Positions 36,708 through 45,337 of a stretch of 64,000 bases of DNA are shown here, in pieces; position 1 is the first letter of the stretch; each line of letters opens with the position of its first letter. The notes beneath the pieces are model-generated. The model saw nothing but the letters and a program-made list of their open reading frames with translations. It was not told where the DNA came from and made no database searches. The DNA lies in NCBI RefSeq assembly GCF_006494375.1, contig NZ_VHIZ01000019.1, forward strand, positions 62,001-126,000, in the 5' to 3' direction. Source of the stretch: Pantoea anthophila (lineage in GTDB: Bacteria > Pseudomonadota > Gammaproteobacteria > Enterobacterales > Enterobacteriaceae). The position numbers and the translations under genes are program-made.

Positions 36708-37837
36708 CCGGGACGAAGGAACAGGGCGGGCAGCGCCACCAGCGCCATGACCCAGAAAAGGTGGCCCTGCAGATGGGTAAACAGCACGCCACAGATCATG
36801 GTCATTACCGCTATCCCGCCGCCCATTGCCAGGGCGGAGTAGAGCGACTGCAGCCGGATCACTTCGGCTCCCTGCCGCGCCGCAATAAAGCGCATCGCCG
36901 CCAGATGACAGACGGTGAAGCTGCCACAGTGGAGGATCTGCGCCACTATCAGCAGCGGCAGTGTGGTAGTGGCTCCCATCAGGCTCCAGCGGATTAGCGC
37001 GCAGATGCCTGAAAGCAGCAGCAGATCCCGGGCGCTCCAGCGACGGAACAGGCGGTTGCTCAGGGCAAAGACCACGACTTCCGCCACCACGCCCAGCGAC
37101 CAGAGATAGCCCACCGTCGAGGCGGAGTAGCCGCTCTCCTGCCACCAGATAGCACTGAAGCCGTAATAGGCGGCGTGCGCCCCCTGCAGCAGCGTCACGC
37201 AGAGCATGAACCGCCAGACGGCGTTCTCACGCAGCAGCGCCCGCCACGCCTGCCAGCCTCCACCTGCGGCACCCTGGCGCTCATCGCCCTGTGGCTGCGT
37301 GACGGGGGTGAGCATCATGCCGGCCAGCATACTGACCGCGCCCAGCGACAGCAGCAGCAGAATCGCCTGGGAGGTCCAGGCGCTGACCAGCACACCGGTT
37401 AACGCCGAGCTGAGCACAAAGGCCAGCGATCCCCACAGTCGCACCGGTCCATAAGCCAGACCAATCTGCCGTGTCCAGGTGGCGGCCAGCGCATCGCTGA
37501 GCGGCACCAGCGGGGAGAAAAAGAGGTTGAAGCCAATCATCACCGCCATCAGCCACATCCACTGCTCACCCACCCAGAATCCGATGATGAACAGGCAGGT
37601 CATCAGGGCCAGCAGGCGCAGCGCCGTAATCAGCCGGGCAGGATTTCTGACCTGAGACGCGATAAGCAGGCTGCCGACAAAGCGCGCCACCATGCCACAG
37701 CCCAGCAGCAGGCCGATTTTTTCTGCATCCAGACCGGTGCCTTTCAGCCACACGCCCCAGAATGGCAGGTAGATGCCGTAACAGAAGAAGTAAGTGAAGT
37801 AGCCCAGTCCGAGCCATCTGGCGGAGCCAATTGCCAT
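36689..37837 (-). CDS. hcaT: MFS transporter, HcaT-like (3-phenylpropionate)
   Basis: A 382-residue major facilitator with twelve predicted helices. Start ATG 37837 (MAIGSARWLGLGYFTYFF) follows GGAGGGA; the 11 extra codons upstream are not favoured. Family motifs include GIYLPFWGVWLKGTG and the LAYGPVRLWGSLAFVLSS segment typical of the HcaT/LacY-like subgroup. It sits beside csiE as in E. coli, but the hca catabolic operon is absent, so the substrate may differ from 3-phenylpropionate. The gene symbol follows synteny. Confidence 0.87.
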   Translation of the reverse strand: MAIGSARWLGLGYFTYFFCYGIYLPFWGVWLKGTGLDAEKIGLLLGCGMVARFVGSLLIASQVRNPARLITALRLLALMTCLFIIGFWVGEQWMWLMAVMIGFNLFFSPLVPLSDALAATWTRQIGLAYGPVRLWGSLAFVLSSALTGVLVSAWTSQAILLLLSLGAVSMLAGMMLTPVTQPQGDERQGAAGGGWQAWRALLRENAVWRFMLCVTLLQGAHAAYYGFSAIWWQESGYSASTVGYLWSLGVVAEVVVFALSNRLFRRWSARDLLLLSGICALIRWSLMGATTTLPLLIVAQILHCGSFTVCHLAAMRFIAARQGAEVIRLQSLYSALAMGGGIAVMTMICGVLFTHLQGHLFWVMALVALPALFLRPGYDSSK

Positions 37838-37911
37838 ATTCCCTCCAGCAGGTTTGCTGCCTTGCAGCACAGGTGGGCGCTACTCTGGCAGAGCGCCACC
37901 GGACAGGCAAT

Positions 37912-37940
37912 AAAAAAGGATGGCAGATGCCATCCTTTTT
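37912..37940 (-). terminator. Terminator after glyA
   Basis: AAAAAAGGATGGCAGATGCCATCCTTTTT is a nearly perfect inverted repeat with A- and T-runs, 26 bp beyond the glyA stop. It may also insulate hcaT. Confidence 0.9.
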
Positions 37941-37965
37941 GTGGTGTCTTACAACAGGTTAGCGA

Positions 37966-39219
37966 TTAAGCGTAGACCGGCAGACGACCGCAGATTTCCA
38001 GCACTTTCTGCTTCGTGCGCTCAATGGTCGCTTCGTCGTTGACGTTGTCCAGCACGTCCGCGATCCAGCCTGCCAGTTCACGCACGTCTGCTTCTTTAAA
38101 GCCACGACGCGTGACGGCCGGGGTACCGATACGGATACCCGAGGTGACAAACGGGCTCTTCGGATCGTTTGGCACGCTGTTTTTGTTGACGGTGATGTTG
38201 GCACGGCCCAGTGCGGCATCCGCTTCTTTACCGGTCATGTTTTTGCTCACCAGATCGATCAGGAACAGATGGTTATGGGTTCCGCCAGAGACGATGTCGT
38301 AACCGCGCTCAATCAGCACCTCTACCATCGCTTTGGCGTTTTTTGCCACCTGCTGCTGGTAGGTTTTGAACTCCGGCTCCATCGCCTCTTTGAAGGCTAC
38401 CGCTTTACCGGCGATAACGTGCATCAGAGGACCACCCTGACCGCCCGGGAAGACCGCAGAGTTGAGCTTTTTGTAGAAATCTTCGTCGCCGTTCTTCGCC
38501 AGAATGATGCCGCCACGCGGACCCGCCAGGGTTTTGTGGGTGGTGGAGGTGACGATGTGCGCATGCGGAACCGGGCTCGGATAGACCTCAGCCGCGACCA
38601 GACCGGCAACGTGCGCCATGTCGACGAACAGCCAGGCACCAACGCTGTCGGCGATTTCACGCATTTTTGCCCAGTCGCAGACGCCGGAGTAGGCAGAGAA
38701 GCCGCCCACGATCATTTTTGGCTTGTGGGTATGTGCCAGTTCAGCCAGCTCGTCATAGTCGATTTTACCGGTTTTATCGATGCCGTAAGCAACCACGTTA
38801 TAGAGTTTGCCGGAGAGGTTAACCGGTGAGCCGTGAGTCAGGTGTCCACCGTGCGCCAGATTCATCCCAAGGATGGTGTCGCCCGGCTGCAGCAGCGCGG
38901 TGTAGACGGCGAAGTTTGCCTGTGAGCCGGAGTGAGGCTGCACGTTAGCGTAGTCGGCACCAAACAGCGCTTTTGCGCGATCGATCGCCAACTGCTCAAC
39001 GATATCAACGTATTCACAACCGCCGTAGTAGCGTTTACCCGGATAGCCTTCAGCGTATTTGTTGGTGAGCTGAGAACCCTGCGCCTGCATAACACGCGGG
39101 CTGGTGTAGTTTTCAGAAGCAATCAGTTCAATGTGCTCTTCCTGACGCACTTTCTCCTGCTCCATCGCCTGCCACAACTCGGCATCATAATCGGCAATGT
39201 TCATATCACGCTTTAACAT
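37966..39219 (-). CDS. glyA: Serine hydroxymethyltransferase
   Basis: A 417-residue PLP enzyme that converts serine and tetrahydrofolate to glycine and methylene-THF, the main one-carbon source for purine and thymidylate synthesis. The PLP lysine is in [14 protein letters not shown] near residue 229. Length and sequence match E. coli GlyA almost throughout. The 324-bp divergent region to hmp holds a PurR-like box and an NsrR-like site. This fits co-regulation with purL and guaBA in the same window. Confidence 0.99.
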   Translation of the reverse strand: MLKRDMNIADYDAELWQAMEQEKVRQEEHIELIASENYTSPRVMQAQGSQLTNKYAEGYPGKRYYGGCEYVDIVEQLAIDRAKALFGADYANVQPHSGSQANFAVYTALLQPGDTILGMNLAHGGHLTHGSPVNLSGKLYNVVAYGIDKTGKIDYDELAELAHTHKPKMIVGGFSAYSGVCDWAKMREIADSVGAWLFVDMAHVAGLVAAEVYPSPVPHAHIVTSTTHKTLAGPRGGIILAKNGDEDFYKKLNSAVFPGGQGGPLMHVIAGKAVAFKEAMEPEFKTYQQQVAKNAKAMVEVLIERGYDIVSGGTHNHLFLIDLVSKNMTGKEADAALGRANITVNKNSVPNDPKSPFVTSGIRIGTPAVTRRGFKEADVRELAGWIADVLDNVNDEATIERTKQKVLEICGRLPVYA

Positions 39220-39330
39220 CCGGATCTCCTGACTCAGCTAACTTTCTGACGGTATTTGCCCCCTCTGGGAGCGAAGGCCCACAGTGTAAACCGTTTTAAC
39301 AGGTGAAGGTAGGGTGAACCGCCTCTTTTT

Positions 39331-39346
39331 ACGCAAACGATTGGCT
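39331..39346 (-). promoter_or_regulatory. PurR-like box upstream of glyA
   Basis: ACGCAAACGATTGGCT matches the PurR pattern ANGCAANCGNTTNCNT with one mismatch, 112 bp upstream of the glyA ATG. PurR repression of glyA is known in E. coli. The remaining parts of 39220-39543 hold no gene. Confidence 0.55.
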
Positions 39347-39502
39347 GGCGGGTGGCACTGCTTTTTTACACCTTTTCTCCCCTCTCCGGCCCGCCGATTC
39401 CGCGTCTGATAACAGGCGCTTTTTTCCGGATGCACGGAAAAGTTGCCACCGGCAGCCGGTGAAAACTGACCGGCGGGTTTACAGCAGAAGCGAGACGGTA
39501 TT

Positions 39503-39525
39503 AAGATGCATTTAAAATGCAACTT
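39503..39525 (+). promoter_or_regulatory. NsrR-like operator upstream of hmp
   Basis: The 23-bp dyad at 39503-39525 begins AAGATGCATTT and ends AAATGCAACTT, close to the NsrR consensus of two 11-bp half sites. It ends 18 bp before the hmp ATG. NsrR derepression by nitric oxide is the known control of hmp in enterobacteria. Confidence 0.8.
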
Positions 39526-39543
39526 TAAAATGAGGTCACTGAT

Positions 39544-40728
39544 ATGCTTGATGCACAGACAATCGCCGCTGTTAAATCGACCCTCCCTGCCGTCGCCGCC
39601 TGCGGTCCGAAGCTGACCGTGCACTTTTACGAACGCATGCTGACCCGCCACCCGGAGCTGAAAAACGTTTTCAACATGAACAATCAGCGCAACGGTGCTC
39701 AGCGCGAAGCCCTGTTTAACGCTATCTGCGCCTATGGCGCGAATCTGGAGAATCTGGCCGTGCTGCTGCCCGCCGTAGAGAAGATTGCGCAGAAGCACAC
39801 CAGCCTGAATATTCAGCCTGCGCAGTACGCTATCGTCGGGGAGAATCTGCTGGCAACGCTGCGCGAGCTGCTGAATCCGGGTGAAGAGGCGCTGGCCGCG
39901 TGGGGACGGGCCTATGGCGTGCTGGCGGATCTGTTCATCCAGCGTGAGGAGGAGATTTATCAGGCGACAGAGAACCAGCGCGGTGGCTGGCGCGGCACCC
40001 GTGCGTTTCGCATCAGCGCGATTGAACAGCAGAGCGAGGTGATCAAAAGCTTTACCCTGACGCCGGTTGGCGGGGGACCGGTAGCCGCCTTTAAACCGGG
40101 TCAGTATCTGACCGTTCATCTGCAGCCCGCCTGTTTCGACCATCGTCAGATCCGTCAGTATTCGCTTACTCACCTCAGCAACGGCAGAGATTACCGTATC
40201 GCGGTGAAACGTGAAGCCGCGGGCAGCGTCTCCGGCTGGCTGCATCAGCATGCCTGCGAAGGTGATGTGCTGCAGCTGACCGCGCCGCACGGGGATTTCT
40301 TCCTTGAGGTGACGCCTGCTACGCCGGTGGCGCTGATCTCCGCGGGCGTGGGTCAGACGCCGATGCTGGCGATGCTGCATGCGCTGGCCGCCGGTTATCA
40401 TCGCGCGCCGGTCAGCTGGCTGCACGCGGCAGAGAACGGCAGACAGCATGCGTTTCGCAATGAAGTGGCCGCGACAGGCGCACAGCTGGCCGATTTCACC
40501 CACCGGGTCTGGTATCGCGAGCCCGCAGCTGAGGATGCCGGACACTATGATGCTCAGGGCGTGATGGATCTCACCGCCCTCTCTGTACGGCTGACCTCAC
40601 CCGCCACCCACTTCTATCTCTGCGGTCCGCTGGCTTTTATGGAGCACGTGGTGGCGCAGCTGCGGGATGCCGGCGTGGCAGACACACGCATTCATTACGA
40701 ACTGTTTGGCCCGCATAAAGGCATGTAA
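39544..40728 (+). CDS. hmp: Flavohemoprotein (nitric oxide dioxygenase)
   Basis: A 394-residue cytosolic enzyme that oxidises NO to nitrate. The globin domain has the proximal heme ligand His85 (EKIAQKH) and distal Tyr29 (HFYERM). The FAD domain has [16 protein letters not shown], and the NAD(P)H domain has [16 protein letters not shown] and LCGPLAFM. Length is close to E. coli Hmp (396). An NsrR-like operator overlaps its promoter. A long frame on the opposite strand is antisense noise. Confidence 0.98.
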   Translation: MLDAQTIAAVKSTLPAVAACGPKLTVHFYERMLTRHPELKNVFNMNNQRNGAQREALFNAICAYGANLENLAVLLPAVEKIAQKHTSLNIQPAQYAIVGENLLATLRELLNPGEEALAAWGRAYGVLADLFIQREEEIYQATENQRGGWRGTRAFRISAIEQQSEVIKSFTLTPVGGGPVAAFKPGQYLTVHLQPACFDHRQIRQYSLTHLSNGRDYRIAVKREAAGSVSGWLHQHACEGDVLQLTAPHGDFFLEVTPATPVALISAGVGQTPMLAMLHALAAGYHRAPVSWLHAAENGRQHAFRNEVAATGAQLADFTHRVWYREPAAEDAGHYDAQGVMDLTALSVRLTSPATHFYLCGPLAFMEHVVAQLRDAGVADTRIHYELFGPHKGM

Positions 40729-40734
40729 TGAGCG

Positions 40735-40758
40735 TAAAAAAGCCCGCAGTGCGGGCTT
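40735..40758 (-). terminator. Terminator between hmp and glnB
   Basis: AGCCCGCAGTGCGGGCT (40741-40757) is a 7-bp stem with six A before it and TTAAT after. The better T-run is on the minus strand, so it mainly ends glnB, with weaker action for hmp. Confidence 0.7.
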
Positions 40759-40821
40759 AATCTGTTGAACGATGCAGGGTAATGCTGGCAGCAGCGGATA
40801 CACGCAAGGCGCAGCAGGGCA

Positions 40822-41232
<411 letters not shown>

Positions 41233-41343
41233 CTAATATCCGGGATTCTTCAGGTTGCCGCAAGCGCTGTCAGCGCCGGGAGACTGTCCGGCCACGATCC
41301 GGGCCTCAGCAGGCAACCTGCCGCTCGCCCGTCTCAGCCTGCC

Positions 41344-42678
41344 CTACTCTTTGAAATCACTGGCATCCAGCTCATGACGGGAGAGCAGCTTATAGAACTC
41401 CGTGCGGTTGCGTCCAGCCAGTCGCGCGGCGTTGGTCACGTTGCCCTTCGTCATCTGCAGCAGCTTACGCAGATAGTTCAGCTCAAACTGATTGCGCGCC
41501 TCGGCAAAGGTGGGCAGCGCACTGTTTTCTCCGCTCAGCGCCTGCTCCACCAGCGCATCGCTGATGACCGGCGATGAGCTCAGCGCCACGCACTGCTCAA
41601 TCACGTTAACCAGCTGACGCACGTTGCCAGGCCAGCTGGCGGCCATCAGACGCTTCATCGCATCGACTGAAAAACTGCGCACCTGCGGTTTATGGCGCTC
41701 CGCAGCCTGACGCAGCAGATGATTAGCCAGCAGCGGAATATCTTCGGTGCGCTCATGCAGCGCCGGAATTTTCAGGTTCACCACATTGAGACGATAGAAG
41801 AGATCCTCGCGAAACTCTTTTTTCTCCATCGCCTTCGGCAGATCGCGGTGGGTGGCGGAGATAATGCGCACGTCGATCTCGCTGTCATGATCGCTGCCCA
41901 GCGGCCTGACCTTACGCTCCTGCAACACCCGCAGCAGCTTGACCTGCAAGGGTTGCGGCATGTCTCCAATCTCATCCAGGAAAAGCGTGCCGCCGCCCGC
42001 GGTTTTGAACAGCCCTTCGCGGGCGCTGACCGCGCCGGTAAAGGCACCTTTGGCGTGACCGAACAGCTCCGACTCCAGCAGCTGCTCCGGCAGCGCGCCG
42101 CAGTTAATGGCGACAAACGGCTTGCCGTTGCGCGGGCTGGCGGCGTGGATCGCCTGCGCCAGCATCTCTTTACCGGTGCCGCTCTGTCCGTTAATCAGCA
42201 CGCTGACGTCCGACTGCGCCACCATGTGGGCCTGCTCCAGCAGCCTTAACATCAGCGGGCTGCGGGTCACAATCGCCTCCCGCCAGCGGTCATCACTGAC
42301 CGGCGCCTGCTGAGCCAGCGCCTCATCAATCGCTTTATAGAGCGCATCGCGATCGACCGGCTTGGTCAGGAAGCTGAATACTCCCTGCTGCGTAGCGGAA
42401 ACCGCATCCGGAATCGATCCATGTGCGGTCAGGATAATCACCGGCAGACCGGTATGGCGTTTCTGAATCTCGCCAAACAGCGCCAGGCCATCCATCTCAT
42501 CCATACGCAGATCGCTGATCACCAGCTCAATCTTCTCTTTCTGCAGCAGGCGCAGCGCCTCTGGTCCACTGGCTGCGGTGGTGACCTGATAGCCTTCGCT
42601 GCTCAGACGCATGCCCAGCAGCTTCAGCAGGCTGGGATCGTCATCCACCAGCAGCAGTTTTGCCGCTTGTCTGACCAT
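41344..42678 (-). CDS. glrR: Sigma54-dependent response regulator GlrR (QseF)
   Basis: A 444-residue NtrC-type regulator. The receiver domain has phospho-acceptor Asp56 (VISDLRMDEMDG). The AAA+ domain has Walker A GQSGTGKEM and the sigma54-contact loop GAFTGA, and a Fis-type helix-turn-helix lies at the C-terminus (NVTNAARLAGRNRTEFYKLL). When phosphorylated by GlrK it activates the sigma54 promoter of glmY, which lies 2.4 kb upstream in this window. It follows qseG with a TAATG overlap, so the two are translationally coupled. Confidence 0.98.
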   Translation of the reverse strand: MVRQAAKLLLVDDDPSLLKLLGMRLSSEGYQVTTAASGPEALRLLQKEKIELVISDLRMDEMDGLALFGEIQKRHTGLPVIILTAHGSIPDAVSATQQGVFSFLTKPVDRDALYKAIDEALAQQAPVSDDRWREAIVTRSPLMLRLLEQAHMVAQSDVSVLINGQSGTGKEMLAQAIHAASPRNGKPFVAINCGALPEQLLESELFGHAKGAFTGAVSAREGLFKTAGGGTLFLDEIGDMPQPLQVKLLRVLQERKVRPLGSDHDSEIDVRIISATHRDLPKAMEKKEFREDLFYRLNVVNLKIPALHERTEDIPLLANHLLRQAAERHKPQVRSFSVDAMKRLMAASWPGNVRQLVNVIEQCVALSSSPVISDALVEQALSGENSALPTFAEARNQFELNYLRKLLQMTKGNVTNAARLAGRNRTEFYKLLSRHELDASDFKE

Positions 42679-43346
42679 TATTGCTCCTCATCCTGTGGCA
42701 GCGCGGTGCCATGGCCGTTTTCAGAGACATCCGGGGCTTTGCGCGAGGAGAGCTGACGCTCAATGTCCGTCAGCCGCTCCAGCTTATGCTGGGTATCGCT
42801 GAGCTGCTGCTGCTGTTTAACCATCTGCTGGCGGAGCGTCTCCTGCTGAAGGTCGCTGCTCTGTTGCAGATGCGCATAGCGGGTGCGCGCTTCGCTCAGG
42901 TCAAGCTGCGCGGTCTGGTTACTGCGCCACAGCTGAATCAGCGGGCGCACGGACGGCGGAAAATCACTGTTGTAGCGATCCAGGGTTGCCACATAGTCAC
43001 GGCGCTCTACGGGGGTCACGTTGCCATTGGCCATCAGCACGCCCTGCTTGAACGCGCGCGACCAGCTCTCTGCCGGCCAGCGGTGGGCTTCGGCTCTCGC
43101 TTCGGCGGGAGAGAGGCGTTCCGCGCAGTCAATCGCCCGCATCCAGTAGAGGGGATTGCTCAGCGCCGCGCTCTTCTCTATCGGCCACAGATCGTTACAG
43201 CGGGTCGCCAGGTAGTCAGCGACCGTCACCTCCGGCTCCGCCACCTGATGACCAGACGGCAGAGAGGAGGTGGCCGGTGCGGTGGTGCATCCGCTGAGCA
43301 GCAGCGTCGCCAGCGTGCTCAGCAGCAAAGCGGGTAAATATTTCAT
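42678..43346 (-). CDS. qseG: Lipoprotein QseG
   Basis: A 222-residue outer membrane lipoprotein. The signal peptide ends in the lipobox LLLSGC with Cys at about residue 20, and a C-terminal coiled coil lies near 150-200 (QQETLRQQMVKQQQQLSDTQHKLERL). In enterobacteria QseG stimulates the sensor GlrK (QseE) by direct contact. The gene lies between glrK and glrR, 3 bp after glrK, so the three form one operon. Confidence 0.95.
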   Translation of the reverse strand: MKYLPALLLSTLATLLLSGCTTAPATSSLPSGHQVAEPEVTVADYLATRCNDLWPIEKSAALSNPLYWMRAIDCAERLSPAEARAEAHRWPAESWSRAFKQGVLMANGNVTPVERRDYVATLDRYNSDFPPSVRPLIQLWRSNQTAQLDLSEARTRYAHLQQSSDLQQETLRQQMVKQQQQLSDTQHKLERLTDIERQLSSRKAPDVSENGHGTALPQDEEQ

Positions 43347-43349
43347 CAG

Positions 43350-44777
43350 TCAGACGTTCCCGGCTGTGGTGTTCAGTTCAATTCGAAAACAGACATCCGC
43401 CTGTTCGCAGGCAACCAGCGTCAGGTCGCCCTGCATCCGGCGCAGGCAATCTTTGGCAATGCTCAGACCCAGTCCGCTGCCCTTGACCGGCCCTTTACGC
43501 TGCTGGCTGCCCTGATAGAACGGCTCAAAAATCATGGCCTGCTCCTCCGGCGGGATCGGCGTGCCGCTGTTGGCGACATCAATCCAGATCCGATCCCCCT
43601 GCTGCTGACTGCGCAGCCAGATGGTACCGGATTCGCTGCCGTAGTTCACGGCGTTCGAGTAGAGGTTATCGATGACCCGCACCAGAAGCGTGGGTTCAGC
43701 AAGACAGTGGCTGACTTTAAGGTCGACCACCGTCTGCATCATTCTGGCATGGGCCGAGAGTGCATGCGCGTTCACCACCGACCCGACCGCATCCACTACG
43801 CTGACCGGCTCCAGCCGAATCGGGCCATCGGCCAGTTTGCGGTTGTAATCAAGCAGCTGTTCAATCAGGCGCTGCAGATGGCGACTGCTGCCGTCGAGGA
43901 TAGCGACCACCTCTTTCTGATCGGCATTCAGCGAGCCAGCCACCTCATCCGCCAGCAGCTCCGTGCCTTCGCGCAGGCTGGCCAGCGGCGTTTTCAGTTC
44001 ATGAGAGATATGGCGCAGAAATTCATGGCGCTGCGTTTCCAGCCAGGCCAGCCGTTCGCTCAGCCAGACGATGCGCTGTCCCAGCGACCGCAGCTCGCGC
44101 GGGCCACGAAACTTCACGCTGTTCCCCAGCTCCCGCCCTTCCCCCAGCCGGTTGATCATCCGCTCGATACGCTTGACCGGTCCGATAATCATGCCGGTGA
44201 ACAGCGTCATCAGCGCGAGGCTGATGATAAACAGAATCAGCGCCTGCCAGCCGAAAAACTGGCCACGATCGGCAATTTCGCGCTGCAGCTGTAAGCCGCG
44301 CGCAAACACCACTTCACGCGTGTCCTGCACCATCTGCGCGTTGGTGGCTGAAAAGCGATCCAGCGCCTCTGCGGCAACCGGCACCGGATTGCCATTATCA
44401 CATTTCAGTGGCGTCAGCAGCGGCAGGGTGGCCTGCAGCGTCTGAAAGACGGGCAGTTCCGGCAGGCTGGCGCTGTGCGAACTCAGCATCTGACTGTAGC
44501 GGGTGTGCTGGGTCTGATAGAGGCGGGCCAGTGAGGCATCGTCCAGCACGCAATACTGACGATAGCTTCGCTCCAGCTCCACCGCCGTGCGCGCCATCGC
44601 CTCACTGCGGCGAACATCGGTAAACGTATTGCGGTTGGTGTCAGCGGCCTGCTCGCTTAGCGCAGAGAGACTTTCCCACGCCTGCCAGGCCAGCACCAGT
44701 AAAGGCAGCAACACCAGCACGAAAGCCATCAGCACCAGCTGACGCAGAGAACGGGGAAATAAACGCCATTTTTTCAC
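43350..44777 (-). CDS. glrK: Sensor histidine kinase GlrK (QseE)
   Basis: A 475-residue membrane kinase. It has a transmembrane helix near residues 14-33, a periplasmic domain to about 175, a second helix near 178-198, a HAMP linker, the phospho-accepting His259 in HISHELKTPLASL and an ATPase domain (GSGLGLSIAKDCL). It senses envelope cues and phosphorylates GlrR. Length matches E. coli GlrK. The operon runs glrK-qseG-glrR, and glmY lies immediately upstream. Confidence 0.97.
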   Translation of the reverse strand: MKKWRLFPRSLRQLVLMAFVLVLLPLLVLAWQAWESLSALSEQAADTNRNTFTDVRRSEAMARTAVELERSYRQYCVLDDASLARLYQTQHTRYSQMLSSHSASLPELPVFQTLQATLPLLTPLKCDNGNPVPVAAEALDRFSATNAQMVQDTREVVFARGLQLQREIADRGQFFGWQALILFIISLALMTLFTGMIIGPVKRIERMINRLGEGRELGNSVKFRGPRELRSLGQRIVWLSERLAWLETQRHEFLRHISHELKTPLASLREGTELLADEVAGSLNADQKEVVAILDGSSRHLQRLIEQLLDYNRKLADGPIRLEPVSVVDAVGSVVNAHALSAHARMMQTVVDLKVSHCLAEPTLLVRVIDNLYSNAVNYGSESGTIWLRSQQQGDRIWIDVANSGTPIPPEEQAMIFEPFYQGSQQRKGPVKGSGLGLSIAKDCLRRMQGDLTLVACEQADVCFRIELNTTAGNV

Positions 44778-44847
44778 GCGGCCGCTTCCTTAAAAGAGTG
44801 CTGACAGGATGCTAGCGGACTCTGCTGACGGAAGAAAGAGGAAGAAA

Positions 44848-45058
44848 AGAAAACGGCAGGCTCAGTGGCCTGCCGTGGACACGACGCGCAATGCCTCGTG
44901 TAAGAATGGGTGGAGCCTTACTCAACGTTACGTCCGGTGTTTGATAACGCAAGCGATTATCGGTCAGTTGGACGGCAGGCTCCGTTTGGTGCGTCATTCG
45001 GGCTTTATGAGCTCTTTTCCGCCAGGCGGGGCAATCATAAACAGGTGAATGAGCAGCT
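44848..45058 (-). ncRNA. glmY: Small RNA GlmY
   Basis: Position (between glrK and purL), promoter type and sequence all point to GlmY. The RNA should start near 45058 (AGCTGCTCATTCACC, like the E. coli 5' end) and finish at the terminator ACGGCAGGC...GCCTGCCGT with TTTTCTTTT (44876-44847), about 210 nt. GlmY sequesters the adaptor RapZ, which stabilises GlmZ and raises GlmS (glucosamine-6-phosphate synthase). It is somewhat longer than the 184-nt E. coli transcript. No reading frame here looks like a protein gene. Confidence 0.85.
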
Positions 45059-45063
45059 GCAGG

Positions 45064-45084
45064 ATTATAGCAAGTTCCGTGCCA
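45064..45084 (-). promoter_or_regulatory. Overlapping sigma54 and sigma70 glmY promoters
   Basis: TGGCAC (45084-45079), five bases, then TTGCT (45073-45069) is a consensus sigma54 -24/-12 element. TATAAT (45069-45064) is a perfect sigma70 -10 box sharing one base with it. Overlapping promoters of this kind are known at E. coli glmY. Confidence 0.9.
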
Positions 45085-45169
45085 GAAAATAAATGATTAT
45101 ATTTTTCAGCATATTGCCTGCCCTGGCCCGCCTCCCCGTGCGAAAAGTCTGATGATGACAGGGGCGGAG

Positions 45170-45283
45170 TGTCGTCCGAAAGCGACACAAAATCACCTCT
45201 GTTAAGCAATCTAATAAAATCAGCAGGATAGATGTCACCAGAAAGCGACATTGCCCTTATCGCTCTGTCGCCTTTTGCCAACA
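45170..45283 (-). promoter_or_regulatory. GlrR-type activator sites upstream of glmY
   Basis: TGTC-N10-GACA occurs perfectly at 45170-45187 and 45233-45250, with a third, one-mismatch copy (TGTC-N10-AACA) at 45266-45283. They lie about 85-200 bp upstream of the -24/-12 element, as expected for enhancer sites. The known E. coli arrangement also has three sites. Confidence 0.85.
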
Positions 45284-45290
45284 GGGGGCA

Positions 45291-45322
45291 AAAAAAGAGG
45301 AGGCCCGGAGGCCTCCTCTTTA
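45291..45322 (-). terminator. Terminator after purL
   Basis: AAGAGGAGGC-CCGGAG-GCCTCCTCTT (45295-45320), read on the minus strand, is followed by seven T. It ends purL 15 bp after its stop and lies next to the third GlrR site. Confidence 0.9.
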
Positions 45323-45337
45323 ATGCAGCGGATGAAA

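Noticed and set aside
39238-40545. A 435-codon open frame on the minus strand opposite hmp
   Set aside because: It is antisense to most of the well-supported hmp gene, has no recognisable domain and its composition follows from GC-rich codon bias on the other strand.
44778-45337. Short open frames in the glrK-purL gap as possible small proteins
   Set aside because: The region is better explained by the GlmY RNA, its promoters and GlrR sites; none of the frames has a good ribosome binding site.
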